Shown piece after piece: positions 10,672 to 22,558 of a DNA stretch of 64,000 nt. This stretch comes from Gigantopelta aegis. Its lineage: Eukaryota; Mollusca; Gastropoda; Neomphalida; Peltospiridae. The DNA lies in NCBI RefSeq assembly GCF_016097555.1, contig NC_054713.1, positions 13,619,610 to 13,683,609 of the forward strand, read 5' to 3'. A program made the translations under genes and the position numbers. Within the stretch, counting starts at the first letter, position 1, and every line of letters begins with the position of its first letter. The notes under the pieces were generated by a model, which made no database searches, was not told the DNA's origin, and worked only from the letters and a program-made list of their open reading frames with translations.

Positions 10672-10992
10672 TAAAGTTTTGTTGTCGTTTAACGACACCA
10701 CTAGAGTACATTGATTGATTAATTAATCATCTGCTATTGGGTGTCAAACATTTGGTAATTCTGACACGTAGTCATCAGAAAAAACCCGCTACATTTTTCT
10801 TAATGCATCAAGAGATCTTTTATATGCACTTTCCTACAGACAAGAAATCACATACCGCGGCCTTTGTCCAGTTGTGGTGCACTGGTTGGAACGAGAAAAA
10901 AACAATCAGTTGAATGGATCAACCGAGGTGGTTTGATCCTGCGACGCAAAAACCTCAAGCGAGCACTCAAACAACTGAGCTAAATCCCACAG
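10672..10992 (-). mobile_element. SINE, head type 5 with tail 1-like end, antisense
   Basis: Reverse complement has a different tRNA-like head (TAGCTCAGTTG, then GCAGGATCAAACCACCTCGG) followed by ATTCAACTGATTG, a pyrimidine-rich link and a tail with GACTACGTGTCAGAATTACC. Related copies at 48585, 53156, 54806 and 58130. Confidence 0.85.
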
Positions 10993-11045
10993 CCATATAA
11001 ACACGTTGGGTACGACTAGATAGCTGCATGTCTTATGAAAAAAAG

Positions 11046-11366
11046 AGTTAAAGTTTTGCTTAACGACACCGCTAGAGCACATTGATTTGTTAATCATCGG
11101 CTATTGGATGTCAAACATTTGGTAATTTTGACATATAGTTATAGAGAGGAAAGTGCATCGCGACAGGTATATCAAATACCGTTGTATGTGATATCCTGTC
11201 TGTGAGATGGTGCATATAAAAGATATCTGGTTACTAATGGAAAAATGTAGCGGGTTTCCTCTCTAAGATTATGTCAAAATTACCAAATGTTTGACATCCA
11301 ATAGCCGATAATTAATTAGTCAATGTACTCTAGTGATGTCGTTAAACAAAACAAACTTTAACTTTA
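11046..11366. mobile_element. Two SINE tail-1 copies head to head
   Basis: 11046-11152 is an antisense tail 1 (AAAGTTTTGCTTAACGACAC); 11153-11366 is a 5'-truncated sense SINE running to TAGTGATGTCGTTAAACAAA. The facing copies form an inverted repeat of roughly 100-bp arms around a loop of about 100 bp. Confidence 0.8.
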
Positions 11367-11793
11367 AATTTGTTTTTACGCGTGAGCTGGACTACGTGAA
11401 CATTATTTTTCCTTCCTTTCTTTTCCCACGACCGTATGAGTTTATGTTTGCTGTATAGTTATAAATCTCTCGCCAACAGCCAACATGAGAACAGGATATA
11501 TAATTATATTTACTAGTATTATCAACAAGGAAGTAAATTGTTTTTCCTACACAGGGCCGTACCTTAACAAGGACGGACCGAAGGCATATTTTAAGTAGAA
11601 GGCCAAGGGAAAATTGGCAACTCCGTGAAAAGGGTACTTCAATAAAAAAAATTGTAAACAAATTGTTCAAAGGAAGAGGCACTTTAATTTTTATGGGTCA
11701 GGTATCCCTTGGTTCCTTCTCCTGGACCCGCCCTTGATATTATAAATAGAGGTCAGTAAAAAGAAGAAGGAAGTAAAAAGGTATGTGAGTACC
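11367..11793. other. No gene recognised
   Basis: A 96-codon antisense frame at 11392-11682 has no recognisable domain. Nothing supported. Confidence 0.4.
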
Positions 11794-11963
11794 TTAAAGG
11801 AGCATGACCCTAAACTATCCCGTGAAAATGGACACTAAGTTTAGTTAATCTACAAACATGTAACACATTTTAATACGGTTATAACGGAGCTAAAGTCTGT
11901 AATGTTTAAATGGGGAAAATACCGTCTAAAAATAACTAGAGCTTGTCTCGATAACTATTATAC
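11794..11963 (-). mobile_element. MITE family B copy 2, first part
   Basis: Antisense relative to the complete copy at 2489-2874: TTAAAGGAGCATGACCCTAA, then ACACTAAGTTTAGTTAATCT shared with it. Homology stops at TATAC (11959-11963) and resumes at TATACTTCTCAGACG (15146), which defines the insertion below. The remaining part ends with CTGTCACTTTAA near 15200. Confidence 0.8.
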
Positions 11964-13163
11964 TCCTTGCTCACGATATCGCGGGTTCCACGATATCGCG
12001 GCATTTATATTTTTGCGGTTTAGCACGCGCAAAGCCCCCTGGTGGCACGTTTATTATTAGAAATGTGATGACAGACAACACATTGTTTTGCCCGTTAACA
12101 AATTTGACAAAAGGTAAAAATCTTGGGTAAGTATTCATAGTTGTACTGTTTGGTCATAAAATAACAGAGAGTGTGATTTTACTGACACCCCCATGCTTAT
12201 GAATAGCCCCAGTACCTAACATACACGCATACAGTTCTGCTCTGACAGCTATCAGACTGTCGTCTAGTTGTTGACAATGAAAACGAGGCTATACACGTTC
12301 ACAGTGTTACTATATTTAGAACGCACGGCTTCTAGAAAAATATGGAAACATTTAAGGGCCATGCCTATATTTATTGGCAATTTAAACAAATCACATAACT
12401 TTTAATTTGTTCTATTCTTGGTTTCACTCGATAAATATTGATTATATAACTGTTGAATCTCACTAATACAATGAACAATTTTTAAAAATGCCCACACTGT
12501 CTTGCAGAATAATAATAATAATTATTATTATATACATAGCAATGAAATATATAGATCTACGGAAACCATAAAAGTCATATCCGGTGAAAAGTCATATTTT
12601 CACTGTATTTTAGCTACAGTGAACATACAGAAGTCGTATTTACTTTTTTGTAAAAGACAATGATTAAATTATCTCCCTTCGTCTCGGTTCTTCGTATTTA
12701 AATTTGATGATTACCAATGCATCTGATCGTATTTGAAAAATAAAAAACGTAATTTAAACTGTACCTATAAAAAAAGGGATACGAAGTGCAATTACGATAA
12801 AATATCTAAAACGAATTGAATACGAAGCTAAATAATGATGACACAATGTAGTGCCATCCAGTGTAAGTGTAAGAATTTAACGGCATTCGACTCGTTTTGT
12901 TTTTGTGGGAGTGTTTTAGAGGATCGCTTTGTCAGGTATGTTTGCACCGCAGTATTGTTAAATAAATGTTAATAAAGATAAATTTTAATCAAATTTCTTT
13001 TTAAAAGTCTATGGTAAAGTAAATTTTTTGGCAAAGTTCCATAGGAAGAAATGTATATGACGTTACGTGTTTTCGATAGGATAAGCGAAAGATATTACCA
13101 AAAAGCGAAAGATATTGTCAAAAATTAGGAAATATGTATATAATAAATAGACCATTTTATGGT

Positions 13164-13297
13164 ATTTTTCCGAATACGATTTTTATGTCAACTCATGATG
13201 TGTGAAAACCATATTTTCACGAATTGCTTAGCAATTCGTGAAAATATGGTTTTCACACACCACTCGTTGACATAAAAATCGTATTCGAAAAAAAAAC
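13164..13297. repeat. Near-perfect 134-bp palindrome (foldback)
   Basis: Left arm TTTTTCCGAATACGATTTTT... pairs with right arm ...AAAAATCGTATTCGAAAAA. The centre at about 13230 is GAATTGCTTAGCAATTC with almost no loop. Confidence 0.9.
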
Positions 13298-13639
13298 ATG
13301 AAATAGCCTCTATTTACCGACTTTTTCATTGGAAAATGTAAATATGTTACTACAATTAAAAAACGAAAATTTTTAAGTTGACTTTTCTTCGTTCTTGTGT
13401 TGAAGTTTGTTTACTAGACATTACTACAAATGTGTTTACAAAAAGAGCCATTTTTGACCCGTGCGGTCCACCGTATTGTAACGTTTGCGATTTACCGCGA
13501 TATCGTGCTAACCTCCCTTGAACGGAAGCTAGTGCTATGGTGTACTTCCATCAACTGTTTTAATGTTAGAACTGCATTTATTTGTCAACACAATGACATG
13601 GACATGATGCAGATATAGCAAAAATTGCAAACCCAAGTA

Positions 13640-14346
13640 TATTTACCTTCATATAGACGGGTTTTTCCGATTATCGCCCAGCAGTTTATGCCGTTGTCGA
13701 TAGATGGCGTAACCGTACGACCGCCATTAAGGGAGTGAAATTCACGCAACAATAACATGTGACGGCATTGCATCTGTGCGCAATTTCAGTATTTATGACT
13801 TTCTTGGAACGTTTTGTAAAAGCAAAACCAGTCTCTCGGATAATTCAACCTCATTTAAAGATTGTATATTCATATCAATGTCGGTGGAAATCTGTGAATG
13901 ATTAAAAACATAAATAATAAAGCACCTATACATGCCAATACAAAAGTATAGCGATTAAATTAAACACGCGCAAGTAAATAAGTTTGATGGTTATTAAGTG
14001 AAACTTTACTGAATACATCCTAAAATATAGAAAAAATATTTCAGTTATGTACGTTTGTAGAAACTGTGGATTACCATTCTACAAAAAAAAACTGACCTTA
14101 GATCTAGACATCAATATTTAGCTGTTACTATTATTAGCTCTGGGATATTCCAGATATGATCACATAGGGTTGAAGTGGGAAGCAGTTCACACGTCCAAAT
14201 ATTGTTCTTTTATTTATAATTTATTATTATTATTATTTTTTAATATGAGTTATGGTGTTAAATGTGTGCAAATAAACTGATAAATAATTTACTGACGTAA
14301 TACGCATGCAGGCCACACCAAATATCGCACCCCACCCAATTTTATG

Positions 14347-14381
<35 letters not shown>

Positions 14382-15095
14382 TATATTTATATTTTTATTA
14401 TTAATTAATTAATTAATTACATTTTTTATTATTTTATTATTGTAAATATGTTTTAAATAATTATTTTTTTGTTTCTAGAAAAACAAATTAAATTAAATTA
14501 ATCATCCACAATATTCAGCACTAAATTACCCTGAAAACGCGCCTCTGATTAGTCATTAAATGTTCTATATATACTACTTAATTACAAAACGAACCCTTCG
14601 GACACTATACTGGTGATGCCCAAGACAAGTATAAATAAAACAGGAGCACAGGTTGGGGGGGGGGGGGGGGGGTCATCTGATGCCCCCGTCCGCAGAGGCT
14701 AAAATACTGTTTTAAAGTTCAATATATTAGGCTATACAGGTGTCCAGGGAAATTATATTTGCTTGCATAAGTTTAAATTATTCGTTATGCTTTTGTATTC
14801 ACGTGTATATACATGCTTTATTATTTACGTTTTTAATTAACACACTTCCACCAGCTTTGATATGAACATATAATCTTTAAATGAGGTTGAATTATCCGAC
14901 ATACTGGTTTTGCTTTCAGAAAATATACTAAGAAGGTAATAAATACTGAAAATGCAACCAGATGCAATGCCTTCACATGTTATTATTGTGTAAGTTTCAA
15001 TCCCTTAATGGCGGACCGAACACGTGATTCTAAACATGGCCGCGCTCAGTAATTTGACGTCACTGGCCAATAAACCCGTCTATATGTTAGTGCAT
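13640..15095. repeat. Long inverted arms about 240 bp each
   Basis: 13640-13885 (ATATAGACGGGTTTTT, AAAGCAAAACCAGTCTCTCG, ACCTCATTTAAAGATT) is matched in reverse by 14860-15095 (AATCTTTAAATGAGGT, GGTTTTGC, AAACCCGTCTATAT). The interior is AT-rich without genes. Arms have diverged at many positions. Confidence 0.75.
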
Positions 15096-15145
15096 TTCTT
15101 TATTTCTTCCAAATAGTTAAGTACCGCGATATCGTGGTACCCCAG

Positions 15146-15401
15146 TATACTTCTCAGACGAACGTGCGTTTTTAAATACTATGGTCTGTCACTTTAATGT
15201 AATGTCTTTTCGACTACACACCAAAAACGCCAAGTACAACTAAACGAGACGAGTTTATTTAGAAATTTCGGAGTTGGGGATGGGCACTGTGGAGATGGAG
15301 TCACTGTCAGTTCCCAGGCCTGCCGTTATAACTTGATTTGCTTGCTTATAAACCAAATAAGGTTTAAGTACGCTGTCCTGGGAACTCACTTCCGCTGCGT
15401 G
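15146..15401. other. MITE B remnant then no gene
   Basis: 15146-15200 is the second part of the interrupted MITE B, with an internal deletion relative to 2489-2874. 15201-15401 holds nothing I can support. Confidence 0.6.
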
Positions 15402-15660
15402 GCGGGGTGGGACGTAGCCCAGTGGTAAAGCGTTCGCCCGATACCCGATCGGTCTGGGATCGATCCCCATCGATGGGCCCATTGGACTATTTCTCGTTCC
15501 AGCAAGGGCACCACGACTGGTATAACAAAGGCGGCCGTAGCGTGTATTATGCTGTCTGTATGGTAGTGCATTTATAAGAACCCTTGCTGCTAATTAATCG
15601 AAAAGAGTAGCCGATGGCAGCGGGTTTCCTCTCTATAGAAGTATGATTTGGCCATAGTTA
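15402..15660 (+). mobile_element. SINE, head 1 with tail 2, 3'-truncated
   Basis: Head with TAGCCCAGTGGTAAAGCG and GGGATCGATCCCC; tail 2 begins (GAAAAGAGTAGCC) but stops after GCGGGTTTCCTCTCTATAG. Confidence 0.85.
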
Positions 15661-15684
15661 AATTGGGTTGTAGTATTTTAAACA

Positions 15685-15744
15685 ATTATTATTATTGTTA
15701 TTATTATTATTATTAGCAGCAGCAGCAGTAGCAGTAGCAGTAGC

Positions 15745-15796
<52 letters not shown>

Positions 15797-15800
15797 ATAT
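15685..15800. repeat. (TTA)n-(AGC)n-(AGT)n microsatellite
   Basis: TTA units, then AGCAGCAGC, then about 20 AGT units to 15796. Confidence 0.95.
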
Positions 15801-16315
15801 TTTATTTTTAATCTAAAAGGAGGGGGTGCGGATGGGAGCACTCCCTCTAAATATGCACCAGAGGCGCATCCAAGGGGGGGCTAGGGGACCCGTCCCCCTA
15901 AATATATTAAAGTGCATATATATAATATTTATATAATTTTTATTAAGATGCCCTTTCCACGAGTTGGTTTATGTCCACTTTTCCTTAATCCCCCTCACTC
16001 ACCCACCCACCCGCAAAAAAAAAACCAAGCAAACAAATAAACAAAACAAAAACACCTAAAAAAAAAATATCCCTGGATCTGCTACTATGCACCTATTGTA
16101 GAGGGCACTTTGTATAATAATCGCTTTTCTACTGGATGGTTATAAATGTTTCTTTAGCACGAATCTATCTCAAACCTGTTTCTTAAGGACACTTGTTTAA
16201 GTGTTTTTCTAATAAGATTTTCTTTCGTTAGCAAATATATGTACACTTTCCTACACCTCAAAATTTCACTAATATTTTAATACCCCATTCATAATAAAAA
16301 CTCGACTTCATTGAT
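15801..16315. other. No gene; contains R1 copy 2, first part
   Basis: 16125-16190 matches 7665-7735 (AAATGTTTCTTTAGCA). The rest is AT-rich with A-rich runs near 16010-16070. Confidence 0.5.
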
Positions 16316-16632
16316 ATACGTAGCCCAGTGGTAAAGCATCCGCCTGATGCGCGGTCGATCTAGGATCTAGGATCGACCCTCTGTCGGTGGACCCATTGAG
16401 CTATTTCTGGTTCCAGCCAATGCACCTACGACTGGTATATCAAAGGCCGTGATATGTGTTATCCTGCCTGTGGGGTGATGAAAATAAAAGATCCCTTGCT
16501 ACTAATGGAAAAATGTAGCGGGTTACCTCTCTAAGATTATATGTCAAAATTACCAAATGTTTGATATCCAATAGCCAATGATTAATAAATCAATGTGCTC
16601 TAGTGGTGTCGGTAAACAATACAAACTTTTTA
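16316..16632 (+). mobile_element. SINE, head 1 with tail 1
   Basis: TAGCCCAGTGGTAAAGCATC head, CAATGCACCTACGACTGG, and tail ending TAGTGGTGTCGGTAAAC. It lies between the two parts of repeat R1, suggesting insertion into it, though additional unrelated sequence is also present. Confidence 0.9.
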
Positions 16633-16639
16633 ATTTTTA

Positions 16640-16765
16640 TTCATATTTAAATCCTTCTGACCTATGTTCATGATTTTGCTGACTATTCACTTCCTCCTTC
16701 GATCACGTACGCATTTACTCGGTTAGGACGTGGTGTCCTGTAGAGATTATAATCAAGCAATGTAT
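16640..16765 (+). repeat. Interspersed repeat R1, copy 2, second part
   Basis: CATGATTTTGCTGACTATTC to GTAGAGATTATAATCAAGCA, matching 7740-7852. Confidence 0.75.
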
Positions 16766-16809
16766 ACAACATGTCTTTAAATATGTAATATCGCCTTCCC
16801 GCCACATAA

Positions 16810-17423
16810 CATATTCAACTTTAACACGAAGACATCTACAGTTTTAAGATACTCAATCTTTACAAAGACAACTAGAGTTTCAACATATTCGTTTGTATCG
16901 CTGTTATATCACATTCAACTTTAACACGAAGACATCAACAGTTTTAAGATACTCAATCTTTACAAAGACAACTAGAGTTTCAACATATTCGTTTGTATCG
17001 CTGTTATATCACATTCAACTTTAACACGAAGACATCAACAGTTTTAAGATACTCAATCTTAACAAAGACAACTAGAGTTTCAACATATTCGTTTGTATCG
17101 CTGTTATATCACATTCAACTTTAACACGAAGACATCAACAGTTTTAAGATACTCAATCTTTACAAAGACAACTAGAGTTTCAACATATTCGTTTGTATCG
17201 CTGTTATATCACATTCAACTTTAACACGAAGACATCAACAGTTTTAAGATACTCAATCTTTACAAAGACAACTAGAGTTTCAACATATTCGTTTGTATCG
17301 CTGTTATATCACATTCAACTTTAACACGAAGACATCTACAGTTTTAAGATACTCAATCTTAACAAAGACAACTAGAGTTTCAAGATATTCGTTTGTATCG
17401 CTGTTATATCACATTCAACTTTG
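16810..17423 (+). repeat. 100-bp tandem repeat, about 6 copies
   Basis: Unit starts CACATTCAACTTTAACACGA and recurs exactly every 100 bp (for example 16911, 17011, 17111). Copies differ at only one or two positions. Degenerate relatives continue beyond the SINE at 17736-17970 (AACATATTCAACTTTTA), so the array was once longer. Confidence 0.95.
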
Positions 17424-17425
17424 AC

Positions 17426-17735
17426 ACGGGGCGGCACATAGCCCAGTGGTAAAGTGCTTGCTTGATGCGCGGTCGGTCTGGGATCAATCCCTGTCGGTGG
17501 GCCCATTGGGCTATTTCTCGCTCCAGCCAATGCACCATGACTGGAACATCACAGACCGTGGTATGTGCTATCCTGTCTATGGGATGGTCCATATAAAAGA
17601 TCCCTTGCTACTAATGGAACAATGTAGCGGGTTTCCTCTCTAAGACTATATGTAAAAAAATATCAAATGTTTAACATCCAATAGTCGATGATAAATAAAT
17701 CAATGTGCTCTAGTGGTGTCGTTAAACATATTAAA
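17426..17735 (+). mobile_element. SINE, head 1 with tail 1, inserted at the edge of the 100-bp array
   Basis: Head TAGCCCAGTGGTAAAGTGCT, tail ending TAGTGGTGTCGTTAAACA. Homogeneous repeat lies on its left and degenerate repeat on its right. Confidence 0.9.
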
Positions 17736-18159
17736 CTTCTTCTCAATTTTGACACAGACAACTAGACTTTTTAACATATTCAACGTTAAACAGACAACTA
17801 CAGTTTTAAGACATTCAACATTTTCCACAAAGATGGCTACTGTTTTAACATATTCAACTTTTATACAGATACAACATCGCACGGTTTTAGCATATTCGGC
17901 TTTTAACACGAAGCCTGTTACAGTTTTAACATATTCAACTTGTACACAAAGACAAATCTTAACGAAGTTCTTGTGGTGACCCAGTTGAAAATGCTAAACA
18001 CTTTTTACGCTTTTGTCCAACATACAATGTAGCTCGTAATAACCATTTACACAATTAGTGTAATCATAACATGGTGATCCAAACGTTTAAGAAACTATTT
18101 CTGTATTTAAATTGGTTCAGAACTTCCTTGTAAAGAGTAAGCGTTTTGAGAATATTAGC
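17736..18159. repeat. Degenerate edge of the 100-bp array
   Basis: Four or five diverged partial units to about 17970, then sequence without supported features. Confidence 0.6.
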
Positions 18160-18345
18160 CCCCGCCTGCTACCGACCTTGGTCGGGCTGCTGGTGCTTCC
18201 TTGCACCTGCCAGTGCAGGTGGTCCCTCCTTCCCCCCCCCCCCCCCCACCTTTCCTGTCATGTGTGCCCATGACAGGCGTGCGCTACAACAGCTTGTTCT
18301 GAATGTGCACGTAAAACCCTATGACATGACATGGCAGAATACTAG
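18160..18345 (+). mobile_element. SINE-like repeat, head type 6
   Basis: CTACCGACCTTGGTCGGGCT, a C tract, then GCCCATGACAGGCGTGCGCT and ACAACAGCTTGTTCTGAATG. The same layout recurs at 56655-57140, where a CTGAC-type tail follows. Confidence 0.65.
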
Positions 18346-18371
18346 TCTTCCTATATATTATTGTCCCTGTA

Positions 18372-18705
18372 TGGGCGAGACGTAGCCCAGTGGTAAAGCG
18401 CTCGCTTGATGTGCTGTCGGTTTGGGATCGTACCCCGTCAGTAGGCCTATTGGACTATTTCTCGCTCCAGCCAGTGCACCTCGACTGGTACATCAAAGGC
18501 CGTGGTATATGCTATCCTGTCTATGGGATGATGCATATAAAAGATCCCTTGCTGCTAATCGAAAAGAGTAGCCCAAGAAGTGGCGGCAGCAGGTTTCCTC
18601 CCTCAATATATGTGTGGTCCTTAACCATATGTCCGACGCCATATAACCGTAAATAAAATGTGTTGAGTGCGTCGTTAAATAAAAAAACTTCCTTCTTCTT
18701 CTTCT
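18372..18705 (+). mobile_element. SINE, head 1 with tail 2, full length
   Basis: TAGCCCAGTGGTAAAGCGCT head to GTTGAGTGCGTCGTTAAATA tail, then CTTCC/CTTCTT pyrimidine end. Confidence 0.92.
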
Positions 18706-18872
18706 TCCTGTATGCTTTTTCAAGAAACAGCGAACGAGTATCGAGGGTTGACCACCACCTACTCGAAGAGAATATATTTTTGTTTTGTTATTTTGTTTTT
18801 GTTTTTTAAATTTATAAATATTGTATAAAGTCTCTTGAAGGCAGGTAATTTGTTATATATTATTGACACACA

Positions 18873-18904
<32 letters not shown>

Positions 18905-19289
18905 CTATACACCACGCTCGTAAAATTTCCTGCATATGCGCATTTGTAAAACAACTCGGAACGAGTCCAAATTTTGATAATTCGAGTCCATGAGAAAATC
19001 TTTATGGATGTTTTTAGTATTTCCACTAGTAGGCCTACATTAAATTGCGCTTATTCATTCGTTCATATTTAGTATATAGGAGGGGATTGTACATTCAAAT
19101 CCTGTCAATGATAAGGGGAGTTTGAGTCATTTTACGGAACTTGAAGATGTCCGACACGTGATATTAGTAATAAAATCATTTCCCGTTTCTAATTTCCGAA
19201 ATATAACAATGGATGAATCTCCAGCTTTTTATTAAGCACCAACAACTAACAAAACGAAAGAAAAGAAAATGTGTCTAGGGTGGTGATGG
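18706..19289. other. No gene; poly(C) tract
   Basis: A C homopolymer of about 34 bases at 18868-18901 preceded by ACACAC. No supported coding. Confidence 0.6.
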
Positions 19290-19835
<546 letters not shown>

Positions 19836-20169
19836 TGAAAGGTTCACCGGCTTTTAATCAATTGTGTTGAGTACACAACTCTTCAATTCAATTGTTTATT
19901 AACATTGAGCTTAACAGCTCATCTGTATAAACATTACAAATACAACACATGTACAGAAGAAACAAACCACAAGCAAATCCCCTCCCCCCCCCCCCCCCCC
20001 CCCCATGGAATCATGGACTGGCTATGCCAGTATCTAAATCCATGGTAGGCGTGCCTGAACCGCAAGGATGTGGGCACGTTAAAATAGTTCCTTCCTTCCT
20101 CCCACAAGCAAATACTACATTAACATACAGTGGTTCCTGCTACATATAATTGGAAAATGCCTTTAAAAG
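19836..20169. other. No gene; C tract and SINE-like fragment
   Basis: C homopolymer at about 19985-20004; 20020-20105 ends GCACGTTAAAATAGTTCCTTCC, which looks like another SINE 3' end. Confidence 0.5.
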
Positions 20170-20424
20170 ATTCACCGACCATCGGACATAAGGCTGGTAG
20201 GTATAGGGTTCGCAACCCGGTACCGGCTCCCACCCAGAGCGAGTTTTAACGATTCAATGGGTAGGTGTAAGGCCACTACACCCTCTTCTCTCTCACTAAC
20301 AATTAACAACTAACCTACTGTCCTGGACAGGCAGCCCAGATAGCTGAGGTGTGTGCCCAGCACAGCGTGCTTGATCTTAATTGGATATAAGCACGAAAAT
20401 AAGTTGAAGTGAAATGAAATAAAA
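20170..20424 (+). mobile_element. SINE, head type 4
   Basis: GGCTGGTAGGTATAGG, CCCGGTACCGGCTCCCACCC, CTGTCCTGGACAGGCAG and the tail TTGGATATAAGCACGAAAAT. Confidence 0.85.
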
Positions 20425-21330
20425 AGATTCTTTTCTTAATTTATCTGCCTAATAGAGAAATTTTCCAGAGTTTCATAATTGTTTTACATTTTCTATATTA
20501 TACAACTGCATCAATTTAAAAAATGAAGTCTTCTTCCAATAATAGGGTTTTATATATTGTGTTCTTATATTAGAATATAAAGGCCATTTTAAAATACATG
20601 TATAATGAAATTCATCTTCTACAGTATCTAGACAACATGAGCATAATCTGTTTTGTCTTTCAATGCAATAATATCTGCCACTTTCAATTGCTAACATGTA
20701 CGAAGATAGTCTAAATTTTGATAATTTAGTATCTGTGAAATATTTGTATAAAGTAAACTTAAATCCCATTTCAAACAATAGTCTAATAAAGTATTTAGAT
20801 GAAGTTGCAAATCCGCAACAGATTCTGAATAAATTACACGGTTGTCTGCATACATTAATAAAAAATAAACTGAGTGACTGGCACTCATATGGTACACAAT
20901 TACCATGAATAAAACTTATTTCATAGTCCTTAATATAGAGAAAAAATAAAATCGGTGACAAAACGTCGCCGTGCATCAGACCTAACTTATTAACAAAGTA
21001 GTCTGACTGGAAACCATTAATTGTGACACAGGCTTTCACATTTTGGTATATAGAACACTTTTCCACGTATGCCAATCTTGTGCGGTTTAAACCATAACTT
21101 ACATCGATTAACTGTATCAAAGGCTTTTTAAAAATCTACAAATGCACAGTAAAAACGCTTCTTTGATGACAAAGACTTTCTAATAATTGAATGCAATGTA
21201 AAAATAGCATCAACAGTGCCAAGTTTTGGGTGAAAACCAAATTGGGCATCTGTAATAATTTCATTATCATGACAAAAGTCTTTGGTTAGTAATGGATGTA
21301 AACAATTTTCCAAAGCAACTAACTAAACTA
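20425..21330 (-). pseudogene. Non-LTR retrotransposon reverse transcriptase fragment
   Basis: On the minus strand, read from 21313 downward, the pieces occur in LINE order: QFGFHPKLGTVDAIFTL and YCAFVDF (early palm), then GLMHGDVLSPILF, then YADN in place of the YADD active-site box (another frame, near 20830-20850), then a C-terminal segment with SKFRLSSYML, IESGRYY, and CSCC...VEDEFHY, the Cys/His region found at the end of many invertebrate LINE proteins. At least two frame changes and a deletion are needed to link them, both ends are missing, and the Asp-to-Asn change is in the catalytic box. A dead, truncated copy. Confidence 0.8.
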
Positions 21331-21423
21331 ATTCCTCTAAAATTATTTGTGTCCAAAATATAATAAAAATAAAAAAAATTGGCACAATTACAGCAGTAGA
21401 CCAACTCCTTGGAAAATTACCAC

Positions 21424-21802
21424 TTAAAGGGACATTCCTGAGTTTTCTGCATTGTAAGATGTTTCCGACTAATAAAATATTTCTACGATTAAAATTATAT
21501 ATTAAATATATTTTCTTGTTGAGAATATCAGTATCTGTATATTCAGTGTGTTTCTGGTCGTCTTAATGTTTGTAAGAAGCCCAAACTGGATTTTGTCTTC
21601 TAATAATTACGTAAAATATTTTAGGAAATAAAATTAAATTTAACTTAGTACAAATATTAGAACGATCAGAAACACGTTTAATATATAGCCACTAATATTT
21701 TATGCAGAAAAATATATTTGATATGTACTTACAATCGTTAAAAAGTCTCTGTTAGTCGATAACATGTTAAAAACTGCAGCAAACTCAGGAATGCCCCTTT
21801 AA
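21424..21802 (+). mobile_element. MITE family A, copy 2
   Basis: TTAAAGGGACATTCCTGAG at the left, CTCAGGAATGCCCCTTTAAA at the right; interior closely matches 8770-9158 (AGAACGATCAGAAACACGTT). The close agreement suggests recent activity. Located about 600 bp upstream of EXOSC10. Confidence 0.88.
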
Positions 21803-21839
21803 ACAATTTGTTATTATTATTGTATTTTTGCCCTTTGTG

Positions 21840-22255
<416 letters not shown>

Positions 22256-22339
22256 ATGAACACAAAACAGCCATAGTTTAAAACTGAGCTGAGATGCTAA
22301 ACAAATTAGTACTACCCTTTCATTTCCTTTTTTAACAGC

Positions 22340-22435
22340 AAGGATGGAGCTCTAAATATACATTGTGGAAATATCGATGAAAACAAAAGTGTGGTGCTTG
22401 AAATAATAGTAAGAAAAATGTAACGAATAACAAAA
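22340..22435 (+). promoter_or_regulatory. EXOSC10: Probable EXOSC10 5' leader with three tiny uORFs
   Basis: Upstream of the EXOSC10 start are ATG-GAG-CTC-TAA, a nine-codon ATG frame ending TAA near 22406, and a minimal ATG-TAA at 22418-22423, 12 bases before the main ATG. Whether all are transcribed depends on the start site, which I cannot see. TCCTTTTTAACAG just upstream (about 22327-22339) could also be a splice acceptor of a non-coding first exon. Confidence 0.4.
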
Positions 22436-22558
22436 ATGGCTGAAAAGAAAGGCAACTCTGAAGCCAACGTGGTTTCCGACGAGCCACCTGGAACATCTGA
22501 TGCTCAGCCCGATGAAGAACTATTTCCCGGGGTTAAGGATGTCAATACCTTTTCACAA
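22436..22558 (+). CDS. EXOSC10: EXOSC10 exon 1
   Basis: Residues 1-41, starting [13 protein letters not shown] and ending VNTFSQ, donor GTAAAA. The ATG context CAAAAATGG is favourable (A at -3, G at +4) and it is the only start in frame with the conserved [10 protein letters not shown] stretch, which corresponds to the FPDADSF region of the human protein. Ends in phase 0. Confidence 0.9.

Larger units (their letters stand above)
11964..15145. mobile_element. 3.2-kb non-coding element inserted into MITE B, TATAC target duplication
   Basis: Flanked by TATAC at 11959-11963 and 15146-15150. The ends share an inverted CACGATATCGCGG core (11972-12000, present twice; CCGCGATATCGTGG at 15123-15137). 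A third CCGCGATATCGTG lies at 13497, so two related elements may be joined. There is no long open frame, so it is non-autonomous. It contains the foldback at 13164-13297, inverted arms 13640-13885 / 14860-15095, a TTA microsatellite (14345-14420) and a G tract (14655-14672). Class unassigned; a 5-bp duplication is seen, but that alone does not settle a superfamily. Confidence 0.65.

Noticed and set aside
13585..13773. Short frame in the 3.2-kb element as a possible transposase remnant
   Set aside because: No recognisable motif and it crosses an inverted arm boundary.
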